Numbered from the stretch's first letter, positions 52,113 to 61,538 are shown. The stretch is DNA of 64,000 bases from VKMB-3413 sp041027365 (GCF_041027365.1 NZ_JBFTEH010000009.1:1-64000); one strand, 5' to 3'. Numbers and translations are program-made. Notes: generated by a model not told the origin, from the sequence alone.

Positions 52113-52160
52113 TCAGAGCGTCCACCACCAATTCTTCGCTGCGATCGTCGCGTGTCTCAT
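52113..52160 (-). CDS. trpL: trp leader peptide
   Basis: A 15-codon frame from the ATG at 52160 to TGA at 52113, reading MRHATIAAKNWWWTL. The three consecutive Trp codons sit near the end of the leader just before the antiterminator arm, so ribosome stalling on uncharged tRNA-Trp would favour the antiterminator and transcription into trpE(G). The composition and length closely match the known Sinorhizobium meliloti trpL. No Shine-Dalgarno precedes the ATG; the promoter position suggests a leaderless transcript. Confidence 0.95.
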   Translation of the reverse strand: MRHATIAAKNWWWTL

Positions 52161-52167
52161 GCCCAAA

Positions 52168-52196
52168 GCGATAGCGGACCTGCCGGCGAAGGGCAA
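52168..52196 (-). promoter_or_regulatory. Putative trpL promoter
   Basis: On the minus strand a TTGCCC hexamer (52196-52191) and a TATCGC hexamer (52173-52168) are separated by 17 bases. Transcription starting seven bases later would begin exactly at the A of the trpL ATG, as for the leaderless trpL of S. meliloti. The -35 is a moderate match to the consensus. Confidence 0.55.
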
Positions 52197-52262
52197 CGAC
52201 AAAAGCGAGGGAGCGCAGCCTCCGGGCCCGGCTGCAGCAAGCGCGGGCGATCGTCGCCGGCC

Positions 52263-53870
52263 TCAGGCCGCGAGCCTCAGCCGGTCTTCGGCCCGCCGCT
52301 TCTCCAGGAATTGCACGAATCGCGCAATGTCGAGCGGACGCGAGATGTGGTAGCCTTGCACGAAATCCACGGGTGGCTGGACCTGTCGCAGCATGTCGAG
52401 CCGCGCCTCGGTCTCGATCCCCTCCACCACGATGACGCGGCCGGAGGTGTGGATCATCTCGATCGCCAGCACCAGCATGCGCGCCATCAGGCTGTCGTCC
52501 GGCGCCATGGCGAAGCTGCGGTCGAGCTTCACGCCGTCGACCGACAGTGCGGCGAGGTTCTGGATGTTCGAATAGCCGCTGCCGAAGTCGTCGATATAGG
52601 TGCGCACACCGACGGCGCGAAGCGCCTGGATCTGGCGCTGCGCCTCGTCCACGTCCACCGCGTCGCTCTCCACCAGTTCGATGATGACGGAGAAGCGTTC
52701 CGGCATGGCCAGGAACGGCTCGAAGATTTCTTGCAAGGCCGTGCAATCGAGATCGCGCGGAAAGATGTTGAAGGTGACGGCCAGCGGATGGTCGACCGGC
52801 GTCGCCTGCGAGAGTTCCGCGAAGGCGCGCCGCACCACCATCCGCGTGAACGCCAGCGTCAGCCCGTGACGCTCCACCAGCGGGATGAAGCGGTCGGGAT
52901 AGACGATCGTGTCGTCGACGTCGCGCCAGCGCGCCAGCACCTCGCAGGCCGCGACCCGCCCGGTCGTCACGTCCAGGATCGGCTGATAGGCGCAGACAAC
53001 CGAATCCGCGTCGAGATGGCGCCGGAACCGCGCTTCCAGCGACCAGTAGCGGACGATCAGCGCGCGGCCGCGCCCGGCGAGGCAGATCGACAGCAGTGCC
53101 GCAAGGACCAGGGCCCCCGCGACATGCGGCTTGTGGGCGAGCACGACCGCCAGCGGTGATGCCGCCATGCCGGCGCAGACATAGTCGCCCTCGATGCAGG
53201 TCACGTCGCGGATCGTGAGATCGGACATCCGGAGGCCGGCCCCGGGCGCACGGCCGCGCCGGACGACGCCGAGCTGACCGCCGCGGTGCCAGGTCTGCCC
53301 CGCCGTGCCGATGAAGGAAGTCTCCCAGCGCATCCAGTCAGGCGGCGAAACGTTTTCGGTCTCGCGCGGCACGACGATGCCGATGTCGTCGTGGAGAACG
53401 ATCGTGCCGATCAGCCCGTCCAGCCCGCCGGTCTTGAGGTAGCTGTCGATCCACATCCGCGAGGTGAAATGAGCCGTCACCCGCTCCACGTCGGGCGGCC
53501 CGAGATCGACCGGCTGCGCGAGCGTCGGCGCATGCGCGGTGCATCGGATCACTCCGCCGGGGGCATAGACGAACTCGTTGAAGCCGTCGGGCAGGTAGGC
53601 CACCCGCTGGAACTGTCGGTGGAACGCCGGCGAACATGGAGCCGCGGTGACCTGTCGGCCGATCGCGGCGAAGGTCGAACGCAGGTTGCGAGAAATCTGC
53701 TCGTAAGGCCGCAGCAGTTCCCGCTCTTCCAGCCGCATCGTGTCCTTGACGTGCTCGACGCCCAGGAAGGCAGCGAGAGAGACGAGGACCAGGAAGGTCG
53801 CCACGCCCAGCACGAGTTCGATGACGCGTTGCCGTCGGGCGGAGATGAGAAGACTGACAAGTTTTGCCAT
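52263..53870 (-). CDS. CSS-motif EAL domain c-di-GMP phosphodiesterase
   Basis: A 535-residue inner-membrane enzyme. Two helices (about residues 17-38 and 240-262) bracket a periplasmic CSS domain with CSPAFHRQFQRVAYLPDGFN, whose cysteine likely forms a redox-sensitive disulfide with RC of GGVIRCTAHAPT. The C-terminal EAL domain keeps the catalytic set: CEVLARW (EVL variant), NIFPRDL, ELVESDAVD, DDFGSGYSN, KLDRSF, VEGIETEA and VQGYHISRP. It therefore should hydrolyse c-di-GMP, and may be controlled by periplasmic redox state as in the PdeC family. It is read from its own promoter in the divergent 292-base region shared with the ABC importer. Confidence 0.93.
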   Translation of the reverse strand: MAKLVSLLISARRQRVIELVLGVATFLVLVSLAAFLGVEHVKDTMRLEERELLRPYEQISRNLRSTFAAIGRQVTAAPCSPAFHRQFQRVAYLPDGFNEFVYAPGGVIRCTAHAPTLAQPVDLGPPDVERVTAHFTSRMWIDSYLKTGGLDGLIGTIVLHDDIGIVVPRETENVSPPDWMRWETSFIGTAGQTWHRGGQLGVVRRGRAPGAGLRMSDLTIRDVTCIEGDYVCAGMAASPLAVVLAHKPHVAGALVLAALLSICLAGRGRALIVRYWSLEARFRRHLDADSVVCAYQPILDVTTGRVAACEVLARWRDVDDTIVYPDRFIPLVERHGLTLAFTRMVVRRAFAELSQATPVDHPLAVTFNIFPRDLDCTALQEIFEPFLAMPERFSVIIELVESDAVDVDEAQRQIQALRAVGVRTYIDDFGSGYSNIQNLAALSVDGVKLDRSFAMAPDDSLMARMLVLAIEMIHTSGRVIVVEGIETEARLDMLRQVQPPVDFVQGYHISRPLDIARFVQFLEKRRAEDRLRLAA

Positions 53871-54162
53871 GCCACGCTCTTGCCGATTGCAAGGCAGTGA
53901 GACCGGAAACGTTTTGAGGATTGATTAAGTGGGTGGCTGCGAAACCGGCCGGATCGTTCAGCCCGCGGTAACGGATCGACCGGAGGGCCTTCGATATGCG
54001 AGAGTTTCGGCGCGGCGACCGGCGCGGCCTTTCGGGGACCCTCCGCGCCGCAGGGCAGCCGCGGCGAGCGTCATCGTCCTGTCATCGCCCAGCCGCTAGT
54101 CCCCGGCGAGACTTCCGTGCCGCCGGCGCGGAAGACGTCCGAAAAACGCAGGAGAATGCCCG

Positions 54163-55152
54163 ATGATCCGCTCTTCCGGCCTGTTCGCCGCCGCCTCCCT
54201 CGCCGCAGCGCTTCTTGCCGCTCCGGCCATGGCGCAGCCTTCCGGCAAGCTCGTCCTCTACACCAGCCAGCCCAACGCGGATGCGCAGCGGACCGTCGAC
54301 ACCTTCGAGAAGGCCTATCCGAACGTCCATGTCGAATGGGTGCGCGACGGCACGACCAAGGTCATGGCCAAGCTCCAGGCCGAGTTCGCCGCGGGCAATC
54401 CGCAGCCCGACGTGCTGCTCATCGCCGACAGCGTGACCATGGCCGGCCTGAAGCGCGACGGCCGGCTGATGCCTTACGAGAAGGCCGACACCACCGGCTT
54501 CGACAAGGGTCTCTACGACAAGGACAAGACCTGGTTCTCGACCAAGCTGATCACCACCGGCATCATGAACAACACCCGTTCGCAGATGGTGCCGACCTCG
54601 TGGAAGGATCTGACCAAGCCCGAGGCCAAGGGCCAGGTGACGATGCCGAGCCCGCTGACCTCCGGTGCGGCCCTCGTCCATCTCGCGACCCTCGTCCAGA
54701 ACCCGGACTTCGGCTGGGACTACATCGAAGCGCTCGCGAAGAACGGCGCGACGGCGTCCGGCGGCAACGGCGCCGTCTTCAAGTCGGTCGCGGGCGGCGA
54801 GAAGGCCTACGGCGTCGTCGTCGACTATCTGCCGATCCGCGAGGCGGCCAAGGGCTCGCCGGTGAACTTCGTCTTCCCGACCGAGGGCGTCTCGGCCGTC
54901 ACCGAGCCGGTGGCGATCCTGAAGACCGCCAAGAACGTCGAAGCCGCCAAGGCCTTCGTTGATTTCCTCCTGTCCAAGGACGGCCAGAAGCTCGCCTCCG
55001 ACATGGGCTATCTGCCGGCCCGCGAGGGCATCGCACCGCCGGCCGGCTTCCCCTCGCGCGACAAGATCAAGCTGATGAAGTTCGATCCGGACGAAGCCCT
55101 GAAGAACGAGCACGCCAACAAGAAGCGCTTCGCCGAGATCTTCGGCGGCTGA
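54163..55152 (+). CDS. ABC importer substrate-binding protein, Fe3+/phosphonate type
   Basis: A 329-residue periplasmic protein with a Sec signal (cleavage after MAQ near residue 25). The mature part LVLYTSQPNADAQRTVDTFE and the body are of the type 2 periplasmic-binding group used for ferric iron, phosphoglycerate or aminoethylphosphonate. No exact ligand can be assigned; the two iron-binding tyrosines typical of FbpA are not clearly present (VVVDYLPIRE has one candidate). The permease follows 10 bases later. Confidence 0.88.
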   Translation: MIRSSGLFAAASLAAALLAAPAMAQPSGKLVLYTSQPNADAQRTVDTFEKAYPNVHVEWVRDGTTKVMAKLQAEFAAGNPQPDVLLIADSVTMAGLKRDGRLMPYEKADTTGFDKGLYDKDKTWFSTKLITTGIMNNTRSQMVPTSWKDLTKPEAKGQVTMPSPLTSGAALVHLATLVQNPDFGWDYIEALAKNGATASGGNGAVFKSVAGGEKAYGVVVDYLPIREAAKGSPVNFVFPTEGVSAVTEPVAILKTAKNVEAAKAFVDFLLSKDGQKLASDMGYLPAREGIAPPAGFPSRDKIKLMKFDPDEALKNEHANKKRFAEIFGG

Positions 55153-55162
55153 TCGCGCGCCC

Positions 55163-56869
55163 TTGTCCGCAACACGTTCCAGAATCCGGCTGGACGGCGA
55201 GGGCGCGACCCTCGCCGTCCTCCTCGTCTTCGTCGCCGCCGTCAGCGCCCTGCCCGTCGGCCGGCTTATCCTCGAAGCCTTTGCGCCCGGGGGACGGTTC
55301 GACCTTTCCGTCATCGCCTCGGTGCTGTCGGCCGGCTCGACCTGGACCGCGGCCTGGCATTCCCTCGTCACCGCCGGTTTCGGCACGGCGATCTCGCTCG
55401 TCCTCGGCACGCTCTTCGCCCTCCTCGTCGCCTTGACCGACATGCGCGGCAAGGCGGCGCTGGTGTTCTGCTTCCTGTTGCCGCTGATGATCCCGCCGCA
55501 GGTCACGGCGCTCTCCTGGGCGCAGCTCTTCGGGCCGGCGAGCCCGCTCCTGATCACCCTCGGCCTCGCCCCGCCGCTCGGGAGCCCGAACCCGATCTAC
55601 AGCCGCGAGGGCATCATCCTCTTGCTGGGCATCCAGCAGGCGCCGCTGGTCTTCCTGACGGTTCGGGCGGGCCTGCGGTCGCTGCCGCGCGAGATGATCG
55701 AGGCGGCCCGCTCCTGCGGCGCCAGGCGCCTTTCCGTCCTCTTCACCATCGTCCTGCCGATGATGACGCCGCCGCTCGTCGCCGGGGCGGCGCTCGCCTA
55801 TGTCTCCTCGGTCGGCAATTTCGGCATTCCCGCCCTCCTCGGCATCCCGGCCGGCTACACGGTCCTGCCGACGCTGATCTACGAGCGGCTGGCGAGCTTC
55901 GGGCCGTCGATCATCTCCGACGTCGCGGTGCTGTCGATCCTCGTCGGCGTGCTCGCCGTCCTCGGCTTCGCGGTCCAGTCGCTCATCACCGGCCGGCGCG
56001 ACTATCGCACCGTCGGCGCACCGTCGCAGGCCCTCAGCTATCCGCTCGGCCGCGCCCGGCCGCTGGTCGAGGCGGGAGCCTGGGCGATCATCGTCCTGAT
56101 CCTCGTCGTCCCGCTCCTCGCCCTCGTCGCGACATCGCTGGTCAGCGCATACGGCGTCGCGCTGTCGGAGAAGACGGTGACGCTGTCGAACTATGCCGAG
56201 GTGCTGTTCCGTCAGGACGCGACGGTGCGGGCCTTCCGCAACTCCTTCTTCCTCGCCTGCGGCGCCTCGGCCCTCCTGATGATCATCGCCGTGCCCTTCG
56301 CGGCCTTCGTCGTCTGGCGGCCGAACCGGCTGCTGCGCGGTCTCGCGGCGCTCGCCGAAGTGCCCTACGCCCTGCCCGGCATCGTCCTCGGCATCGCCGC
56401 GATCCTGATCTTCATCCGGCCGCTGCCCGTCTTCGGGATCAGCCTCTACAACACGATCTGGATCATCTTCTTCGCCTATCTCGCCCGCTTCCTGACGCTG
56501 TCGCTGCGCCCGGTCGTCGGCGCCGTGCAGCAGACCGACAGGGCGCTGGAAGAGGCCGCGCGGATGACCGGCGCCAGCTATCTCTTCCGGCTGCGCACCA
56601 TCCTCTTTCCGCTGCTGGCGCCGGCGGCCGCGGCCGGCGCGATCCTCACCTTCATGACGAGCTTCAACGAGCTGACGGTCTCGGCGCTGCTCTGGTCGGC
56701 CGGCAACGAGACGCTCGGCGTCGTCGTCTTCAACCTCGACGACGGCGGCTATACGGTGCTCGCCTCGGCGGTCGCGGCGGTGACGGTGGCCGTGATCGTC
56801 GCGATCATGGGCGTCACGGCGCTGTTCGCCCGCCTGCTGCCGCGCGGCGTCCTGCCCTGGACCAACTGA
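55163..56869 (+). CDS. ABC importer permease, fused two-domain (FbpB/ThiP type)
   Basis: A 568-residue inner-membrane protein made of two permease halves of about six helices each. The first EAA loop is EMIEAARSCGARRLSVLFTI and the second ALEEAARMTGASYLFRLRTI, so one chain forms the whole channel. This is the FbpB/ThiP/AfuB layout. It begins with a TTG start at 55163 and ends 37 bases before the converging ATPase gene. Confidence 0.92.
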   Translation: MSATRSRIRLDGEGATLAVLLVFVAAVSALPVGRLILEAFAPGGRFDLSVIASVLSAGSTWTAAWHSLVTAGFGTAISLVLGTLFALLVALTDMRGKAALVFCFLLPLMIPPQVTALSWAQLFGPASPLLITLGLAPPLGSPNPIYSREGIILLLGIQQAPLVFLTVRAGLRSLPREMIEAARSCGARRLSVLFTIVLPMMTPPLVAGAALAYVSSVGNFGIPALLGIPAGYTVLPTLIYERLASFGPSIISDVAVLSILVGVLAVLGFAVQSLITGRRDYRTVGAPSQALSYPLGRARPLVEAGAWAIIVLILVVPLLALVATSLVSAYGVALSEKTVTLSNYAEVLFRQDATVRAFRNSFFLACGASALLMIIAVPFAAFVVWRPNRLLRGLAALAEVPYALPGIVLGIAAILIFIRPLPVFGISLYNTIWIIFFAYLARFLTLSLRPVVGAVQQTDRALEEAARMTGASYLFRLRTILFPLLAPAAAAGAILTFMTSFNELTVSALLWSAGNETLGVVVFNLDDGGYTVLASAVAAVTVAVIVAIMGVTALFARLLPRGVLPWTN

Positions 56870-56906
56870 CGGGGCAGGGCGATCAGGCGCCTGACGCGGC
56901 TGCGGC

Positions 56907-58004
56907 TCAGGCCGCCTCGGCAGCGCCCTCGGTCGCGTCGTCCGCTTCCCCGCGGGGCAGCAGCCAGGCATCCGTGACGGCGACCTGTACCGCGCTTGCG
57001 ACGGGCCGCATCCGGTCGGACCGCACCGGCAGGATGGTGCCGGGCGCCGCATCGGGTTCGACCTCGAGGATCGCATGCGAGCCCTTGAAGGTCGCCTTCC
57101 TCACCCTCGCGGCAAAGCCGCCGGCGTCGCCGGCGACGAGATCGTCGGCCTTCAGGCCGAGCAGGCCGTCGCGCCCATGGGCGGCTCCGGGCGCGCAGCG
57201 GACGACCAGGCGGGCACCGAACAGTTGCACCTCCGCGTGGCCGCCGTCCGTCTCCCCAAGGATCCGGCAGTCGACCACCCGGCCATTGCCGACGAAGCGC
57301 GCGACCGTCTCGTTCGCCGGCTCGCGGTAGAGCGTCTCAGGTGCCGAGACCTGCAGCACCCGGCCCTTCTCCATGACCGCGACGCGGTCGGCCATCGCCA
57401 TCGCCTCGGCCTGGTCGTGGGTGACATAGACCATGGTGGCGCCGGTCTTTTCGTGGAATTCGCGGAAGGTGTCCTCCATCGCCGCGCGAAGGTTGACGTC
57501 GAGATTGGCGAGCGGCTCGTCGAGGAGGACGATCGCCGGGTCCATGGCGAGGCAGCGGGCGAGCGCGACGCGCTGGCGCTGGCCGCCCGAGAGGTCGGCG
57601 GGGCGGCGGCCCTCGAAGCCGGTCAGGTCGACCGCGGCCAGCGCGGCCGCGACCTTCTCCGCGCGGGCCGTTCCCCGAACGCCGCGCACCCGCAGCGGAT
57701 AGCCGACATTCTCGCCGACGCTCATATGCGGCCAGAGGGCGTAGGACTGGAAGACGATCGCCGCGTTGCGCTCTTCCGGCGGCACATGCGTCCCGCGCCC
57801 GGCGACGCAGCGCCCGTCGAAGGCGATCTCGCCCTCCGACAGCTGCTCGAAGCCCGCGATGAGGCGCAGGAGCGTCGTCTTCCCGCAGCCGGAGGGGCCG
57901 AGCAGGGCGACGAACTCTCCGGCGGCGATGTCCAGCGAGACGTTTGAAACCGCGGCGTTCGTCCCGAACCGCCGGGTCACGGCCTTCAGCGTTATCGCAG
58001 CCAC
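56907..58004 (-). CDS. ABC importer ATPase (FbpC/PotA type)
   Basis: A 365-residue ATPase with Walker A GPSGCGKTTLL near residue 37, signature LSGGQRQRVALARCLA, Walker B VLLLDEPLANLD and a C-terminal TOBE-type OB-fold region (about residues 240-350). Probably the partner of the permease and binding protein on the other strand. I start it at GTG 58004, with GAGGAA six bases upstream; the longer frame upstream is antisense to the glucan gene. Its convergent orientation relative to the other two genes is unusual, since these sets are normally one operon. Confidence 0.9.
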   Translation of the reverse strand: MAAITLKAVTRRFGTNAAVSNVSLDIAAGEFVALLGPSGCGKTTLLRLIAGFEQLSEGEIAFDGRCVAGRGTHVPPEERNAAIVFQSYALWPHMSVGENVGYPLRVRGVRGTARAEKVAAALAAVDLTGFEGRRPADLSGGQRQRVALARCLAMDPAIVLLDEPLANLDVNLRAAMEDTFREFHEKTGATMVYVTHDQAEAMAMADRVAVMEKGRVLQVSAPETLYREPANETVARFVGNGRVVDCRILGETDGGHAEVQLFGARLVVRCAPGAAHGRDGLLGLKADDLVAGDAGGFAARVRKATFKGSHAILEVEPDAAPGTILPVRSDRMRPVASAVQVAVTDAWLLPRGEADDATEGAAEAA

Positions 58005-58262
58005 CTGAACTTCCTCGTCACGCACCGTCGGTCGATGCGCACGTCTTACGGAGCGCCGGACGGCGGGTCGAGAGCAGCGAAACCATCCGGCGCGAATTGT
58101 CGTCCGAGACCGTTGCAAATGTCGCACTTTCGCCAAAGAAGTTCTGGCATTGCAGCCCCGACGGCCGCGTGCCGTCGCAGCCTCGGACAGGTGCGGGAGC
58201 CTGTCGGCAACAGCATGAGCGGGACGGCCATCGCCCCGCATGGGACGTTCGAAGGGACCAAG

Positions 58263-59873
58263 ATGCAGCGGAAGACTCATTTCCTCGGCGACGATGCACC
58301 GTCCGGGGGCCGCGGGCTGTCGCGCCGCAAGTTTCTCGGCGCCGCGGCGGCGCTGGGGCTCCTGCCCACGGCCCACCGGGCCTTCGCCAAGGAGCAGCTG
58401 CTGAAGTTCAAGCCCGCCAAGCCCTTCTCCTTCGAGATCCTCGCCGACCGGGCGCGGCGTATGGCGATGCAGCCCTATATGCCGGAGACGCCGCGCGACA
58501 AGGCGGTGCTCGACCGGATCGACTACGACGCCAACTGGAAGATCCGGTACAAGCCGGAGGCGACGCTCGAGGTCGCCGGCGGCAAGGCGCCGGTGCGCAT
58601 GTTCTTCCTCGGCCAGTATTTCGAGCTGCCGGTCGGCATCCACGTCGTCGACGGCGACCAGTCGCGCCAGCTGATCTACGATCCCGACCTCTTCGAGATG
58701 CCGGCGGACAGCCCGGCGCAGGCGCTGCCCGACGACATCGGCTTTGCCGGCTTCCGGGTGATGACGCCGGACCAGAAGAGCGACTGGCTGGCCTTCCTCG
58801 GCGCGGCCTATTTCCGCTCCAGCGGCGAACTCGACCAGTACGGCCTGTCGGCGCGTGCCGTCGCCCTCGACGTCGCCATGCCGACACCGGAGGAGTTTCC
58901 GCGCTTCACCGAATACTATCTCGAGCGCTCGACGACGCCCGGCCGAGAACTCGTCATCACCTGCATGATGGACTCGCCGCGCATGACCGGCGCCTTCCGC
59001 ATGGATGTCGGCAGAGACGGTCCGGTGGTGATGGACATCCAGACGCGCTTCTACGCCCGCGCGCCGATCGCGCGTGTCGGGCTCGCGCCACTGACCTCGA
59101 TGTTCTGGTACTCCCAGACCGGCAAGCCGGAGCATACCGACTGGCGCCCCGAGGTGCACGACAGCGACGGCCTCGCCATCTGGACGGGAGCCGGCGAGCG
59201 CATCTGGCGGCCGCTCAACAATCCGCCCCAGGTGATGACGTCGAGCTTCTCCGACGAGGACCCGAAGGGCTTCGGCCTGTTGCAGCGCGACCGCGACTTC
59301 GACCACTACCAGGACGACGGCGTGTTCTACGACAAACGCCCGAGCGTCTGGGTCGAGCCGAAAGGCGGCTGGGGCCGCGGCGCGGTGCAGCTCGTCGAGA
59401 TCCCGACCGACGACGAGATCCACGACAACATCGTCGCCTATTGGGTCTCGGACAAGCCGGTCGAGAAGGGCGACGAGATCGCGCTCGCCTATCGCCTCAC
59501 CTGGGGCAAGGACCAGCCGCATCCGCCGCAGAACGGTGTCGTCACAGCGACCCGGATCGGCCGAGGCGGCATTCCCGGCCAGCCCCGGCCGAAGGGTGTC
59601 ATGAAGTTCGCGGTCGATTTCGACGGCGGGCCGGTCGCCGAACTCCCCCGGGATGCCAAGGGCGTGGAGGCGGTCGTGACCGCCTCGCATGGAGAGCTCT
59701 CGCATGTCGACTGCTATTCGGTGAAGGTCGACACCGCCTGGCGTTTGATCTTCGACCTGAAGACCGACAACCCGGAACCGGTGGACCTGCGCGCCTATCT
59801 CAAGCGCGGCGACGCCGCGCTGACCGAGACCTGGCTCTACCAGTACATCCCGGGTCAGGACACCGCCGCATAG
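58263..59873 (+). CDS. Periplasmic glucan biosynthesis protein (OpgG/OpgD type)
   Basis: A 536-residue periplasmic protein involved in making osmoregulated periplasmic glucans. It has a Tat signal (LSRRKFLGAAAALGLLP at about residues 18-34, then AFAK), which matches OpgD more than OpgG. The body has the MdoG signature FFLGQYFELPVGIHVV, FRVMTPDQKSDWLAFLGAAY and FEILADRARRMAMQPYMP. An OpgH-like synthase is not adjacent. The ATG at 58263 has GAAGGGA upstream. The promoter region is shared with the ATPase gene. Confidence 0.93.
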   Translation: MQRKTHFLGDDAPSGGRGLSRRKFLGAAAALGLLPTAHRAFAKEQLLKFKPAKPFSFEILADRARRMAMQPYMPETPRDKAVLDRIDYDANWKIRYKPEATLEVAGGKAPVRMFFLGQYFELPVGIHVVDGDQSRQLIYDPDLFEMPADSPAQALPDDIGFAGFRVMTPDQKSDWLAFLGAAYFRSSGELDQYGLSARAVALDVAMPTPEEFPRFTEYYLERSTTPGRELVITCMMDSPRMTGAFRMDVGRDGPVVMDIQTRFYARAPIARVGLAPLTSMFWYSQTGKPEHTDWRPEVHDSDGLAIWTGAGERIWRPLNNPPQVMTSSFSDEDPKGFGLLQRDRDFDHYQDDGVFYDKRPSVWVEPKGGWGRGAVQLVEIPTDDEIHDNIVAYWVSDKPVEKGDEIALAYRLTWGKDQPHPPQNGVVTATRIGRGGIPGQPRPKGVMKFAVDFDGGPVAELPRDAKGVEAVVTASHGELSHVDCYSVKVDTAWRLIFDLKTDNPEPVDLRAYLKRGDAALTETWLYQYIPGQDTAA

Positions 59874-60125
59874 GCCTCGGCTCGCGGGGCGGGCGTCGCC
59901 CTCGGTCCCGGTTTATCCGCCGTCCGACAGGCGACCGACGGCTGCGGTTAAGGCTTTCGCAACGATATCTGAGGGTTTTCCGCCGTCGGCGGCCAAGTTT
60001 TCGTGATGCGGAAATGCCGCCTTAAGGAACTCGCGCACAGATCGTCCTCGCGCATGATGCGCGCTCCGCTCACATGCCGGCCGACCGGCCGATGGCATCC
60101 GCGGAGGCTTGCGAAGGGACGAAAG

Positions 60126-61538
60126 ATGAAGCCGATCGCCATACTGGGAGCCGGCATCGCCGGCCTGACCGCTGCTGCCGACCTCAACCGGCGCGGCTTT
60201 TCCGTCATCGTCTTCGAGGCCGGCAAGGCGGTCGGCGGCATGATGTCCTCCTTCAAGGACCCCGCCGGCTTCACCTACGACTTCGGCGCGCACTTCGTGA
60301 ACAATCGCCTCGCCAAGGCGCTGGGTGCCGGCCATATCTGCCGGACCGTGAAGCACTATGGCGAGGCCGTCCATCTTGGCGGCAAGAGCTACGGCTATCC
60401 CTTCGGCCTGATGCGGTCCCCGCGCTTCGCCCGCGGCGCTCTCGCCGCGAGGCTCCAGCACGGCGAGGCGGCGACCGCCGCCGACTGGTTCCGCCAGAGC
60501 TATGGCGACGCGCTCGCCGAAGAGGTCGCGATCCCGCTGGCCGAGGCCTGGTCGGGCGCGCCGGCCGACCGGCTGTCGCCGGCCGTCGGCAACAAGATGA
60601 TGAACGGCGCGCTGAAGACGCTCTACCTCAAGGCGTCCGCGCGGATGACCGGCCGTGCCGTCTGCATCGGCTATTCGCACGAGCGGCGGGAGGGCGCCGG
60701 CATCTACCACGTCTACCCCGAAGGCGGCATCGCCAAGCTGCTCGAGCCGACGCTTGCCGAGGTCCGCCATCTCGTCCGGCTGGAATCGCCGGTCGAGAAG
60801 ATCCTGGTCGAGGACGGAGCCGTGAAGGGCGTGCGCGTCCATGGCGAGACGATCGAGGCATCGGCGGTGATCTCCACCGCGCCGGTCCACGTCCTGCCGA
60901 AGCTGATGGAGGGGACGGACGCGCTCGACCATCTCGCGCGCTTCCGCTACCGGCCGATGATCTTCGTCAACCTGCATTTCGACGGGCGCCACCATCTGCC
61001 CGACACCATGCTCTGGGTGCCGCGCCGCGACCTGCCCTTCTTCCGGCTGACCGAGACGCCGATCTCGATGCCGTGGCTGGCGCCGCAGGGCAAGACGCTG
61101 ATCACCTTCGACATCGGCTGCCAGGTCGGCGACGAACACTGGACCATGTCCGACGAGAAGCTGGCCGAGATCTGCCTCGACGGCCTCAGCGAACTCTACC
61201 CGCATCTGCGCGGCAAATATCTCGGCGCCGGCGGCATCATGAAGACGCCGATCTCCTACCCCGTCTACCATCTCGACTACGAGGAAGAGCGCCAGCGCTT
61301 CGCGCAGACCACGGGCGTCGACGGCCTCTACAGCATCGGCCGCAACGGCGAGTTCGCGCACATTCTGATGGAGGACGTCTACTTCCGCACGCTTCGCCGC
61401 AACGATGACGTTGCGGCCTATGTCGGCGAGCCGCAGGCGATGGTCCGCAGCGAGGCCGAAGGCATTGCGGGCCTCAGGGCGATGAGCGAGCGGATGGCGG
61501 ACGCCGTCGGGAAGAACTCGAAGGCCGACGCCGCCTGA
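60126..61538 (+). CDS. FAD-dependent amine oxidase/protoporphyrinogen-oxidase-like oxidoreductase
   Basis: A 470-residue flavoprotein. The Rossmann FAD fold is at the very start (ILGAGIAGLTAAADLNRRG, then VIVFEAGKAVGGMMSS), and the C-terminus ends with VDGLYSIGRNGEFAHILMED, the flavin-closing motif of amine-oxidase-like proteins. Some relatives act on sugar-nucleotide or polyprenyl-linked intermediates, others on porphyrins; I cannot choose. The ATG at 60126 is preceded by GAAGGGACGAAAG. It follows the glucan gene by about 250 bases and may or may not be related to it. Confidence 0.87.
   Translation: MKPIAILGAGIAGLTAAADLNRRGFSVIVFEAGKAVGGMMSSFKDPAGFTYDFGAHFVNNRLAKALGAGHICRTVKHYGEAVHLGGKSYGYPFGLMRSPRFARGALAARLQHGEAATAADWFRQSYGDALAEEVAIPLAEAWSGAPADRLSPAVGNKMMNGALKTLYLKASARMTGRAVCIGYSHERREGAGIYHVYPEGGIAKLLEPTLAEVRHLVRLESPVEKILVEDGAVKGVRVHGETIEASAVISTAPVHVLPKLMEGTDALDHLARFRYRPMIFVNLHFDGRHHLPDTMLWVPRRDLPFFRLTETPISMPWLAPQGKTLITFDIGCQVGDEHWTMSDEKLAEICLDGLSELYPHLRGKYLGAGGIMKTPISYPVYHLDYEEERQRFAQTTGVDGLYSIGRNGEFAHILMEDVYFRTLRRNDDVAAYVGEPQAMVRSEAEGIAGLRAMSERMADAVGKNSKADAA

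Noticed and set aside
58005..59705. Upstream extension of the FbpC-type ATPase frame
   Set aside because: It runs antisense through the glucan gene; the GTG at 58004 with a good ribosome binding site starts the family's N-terminus.
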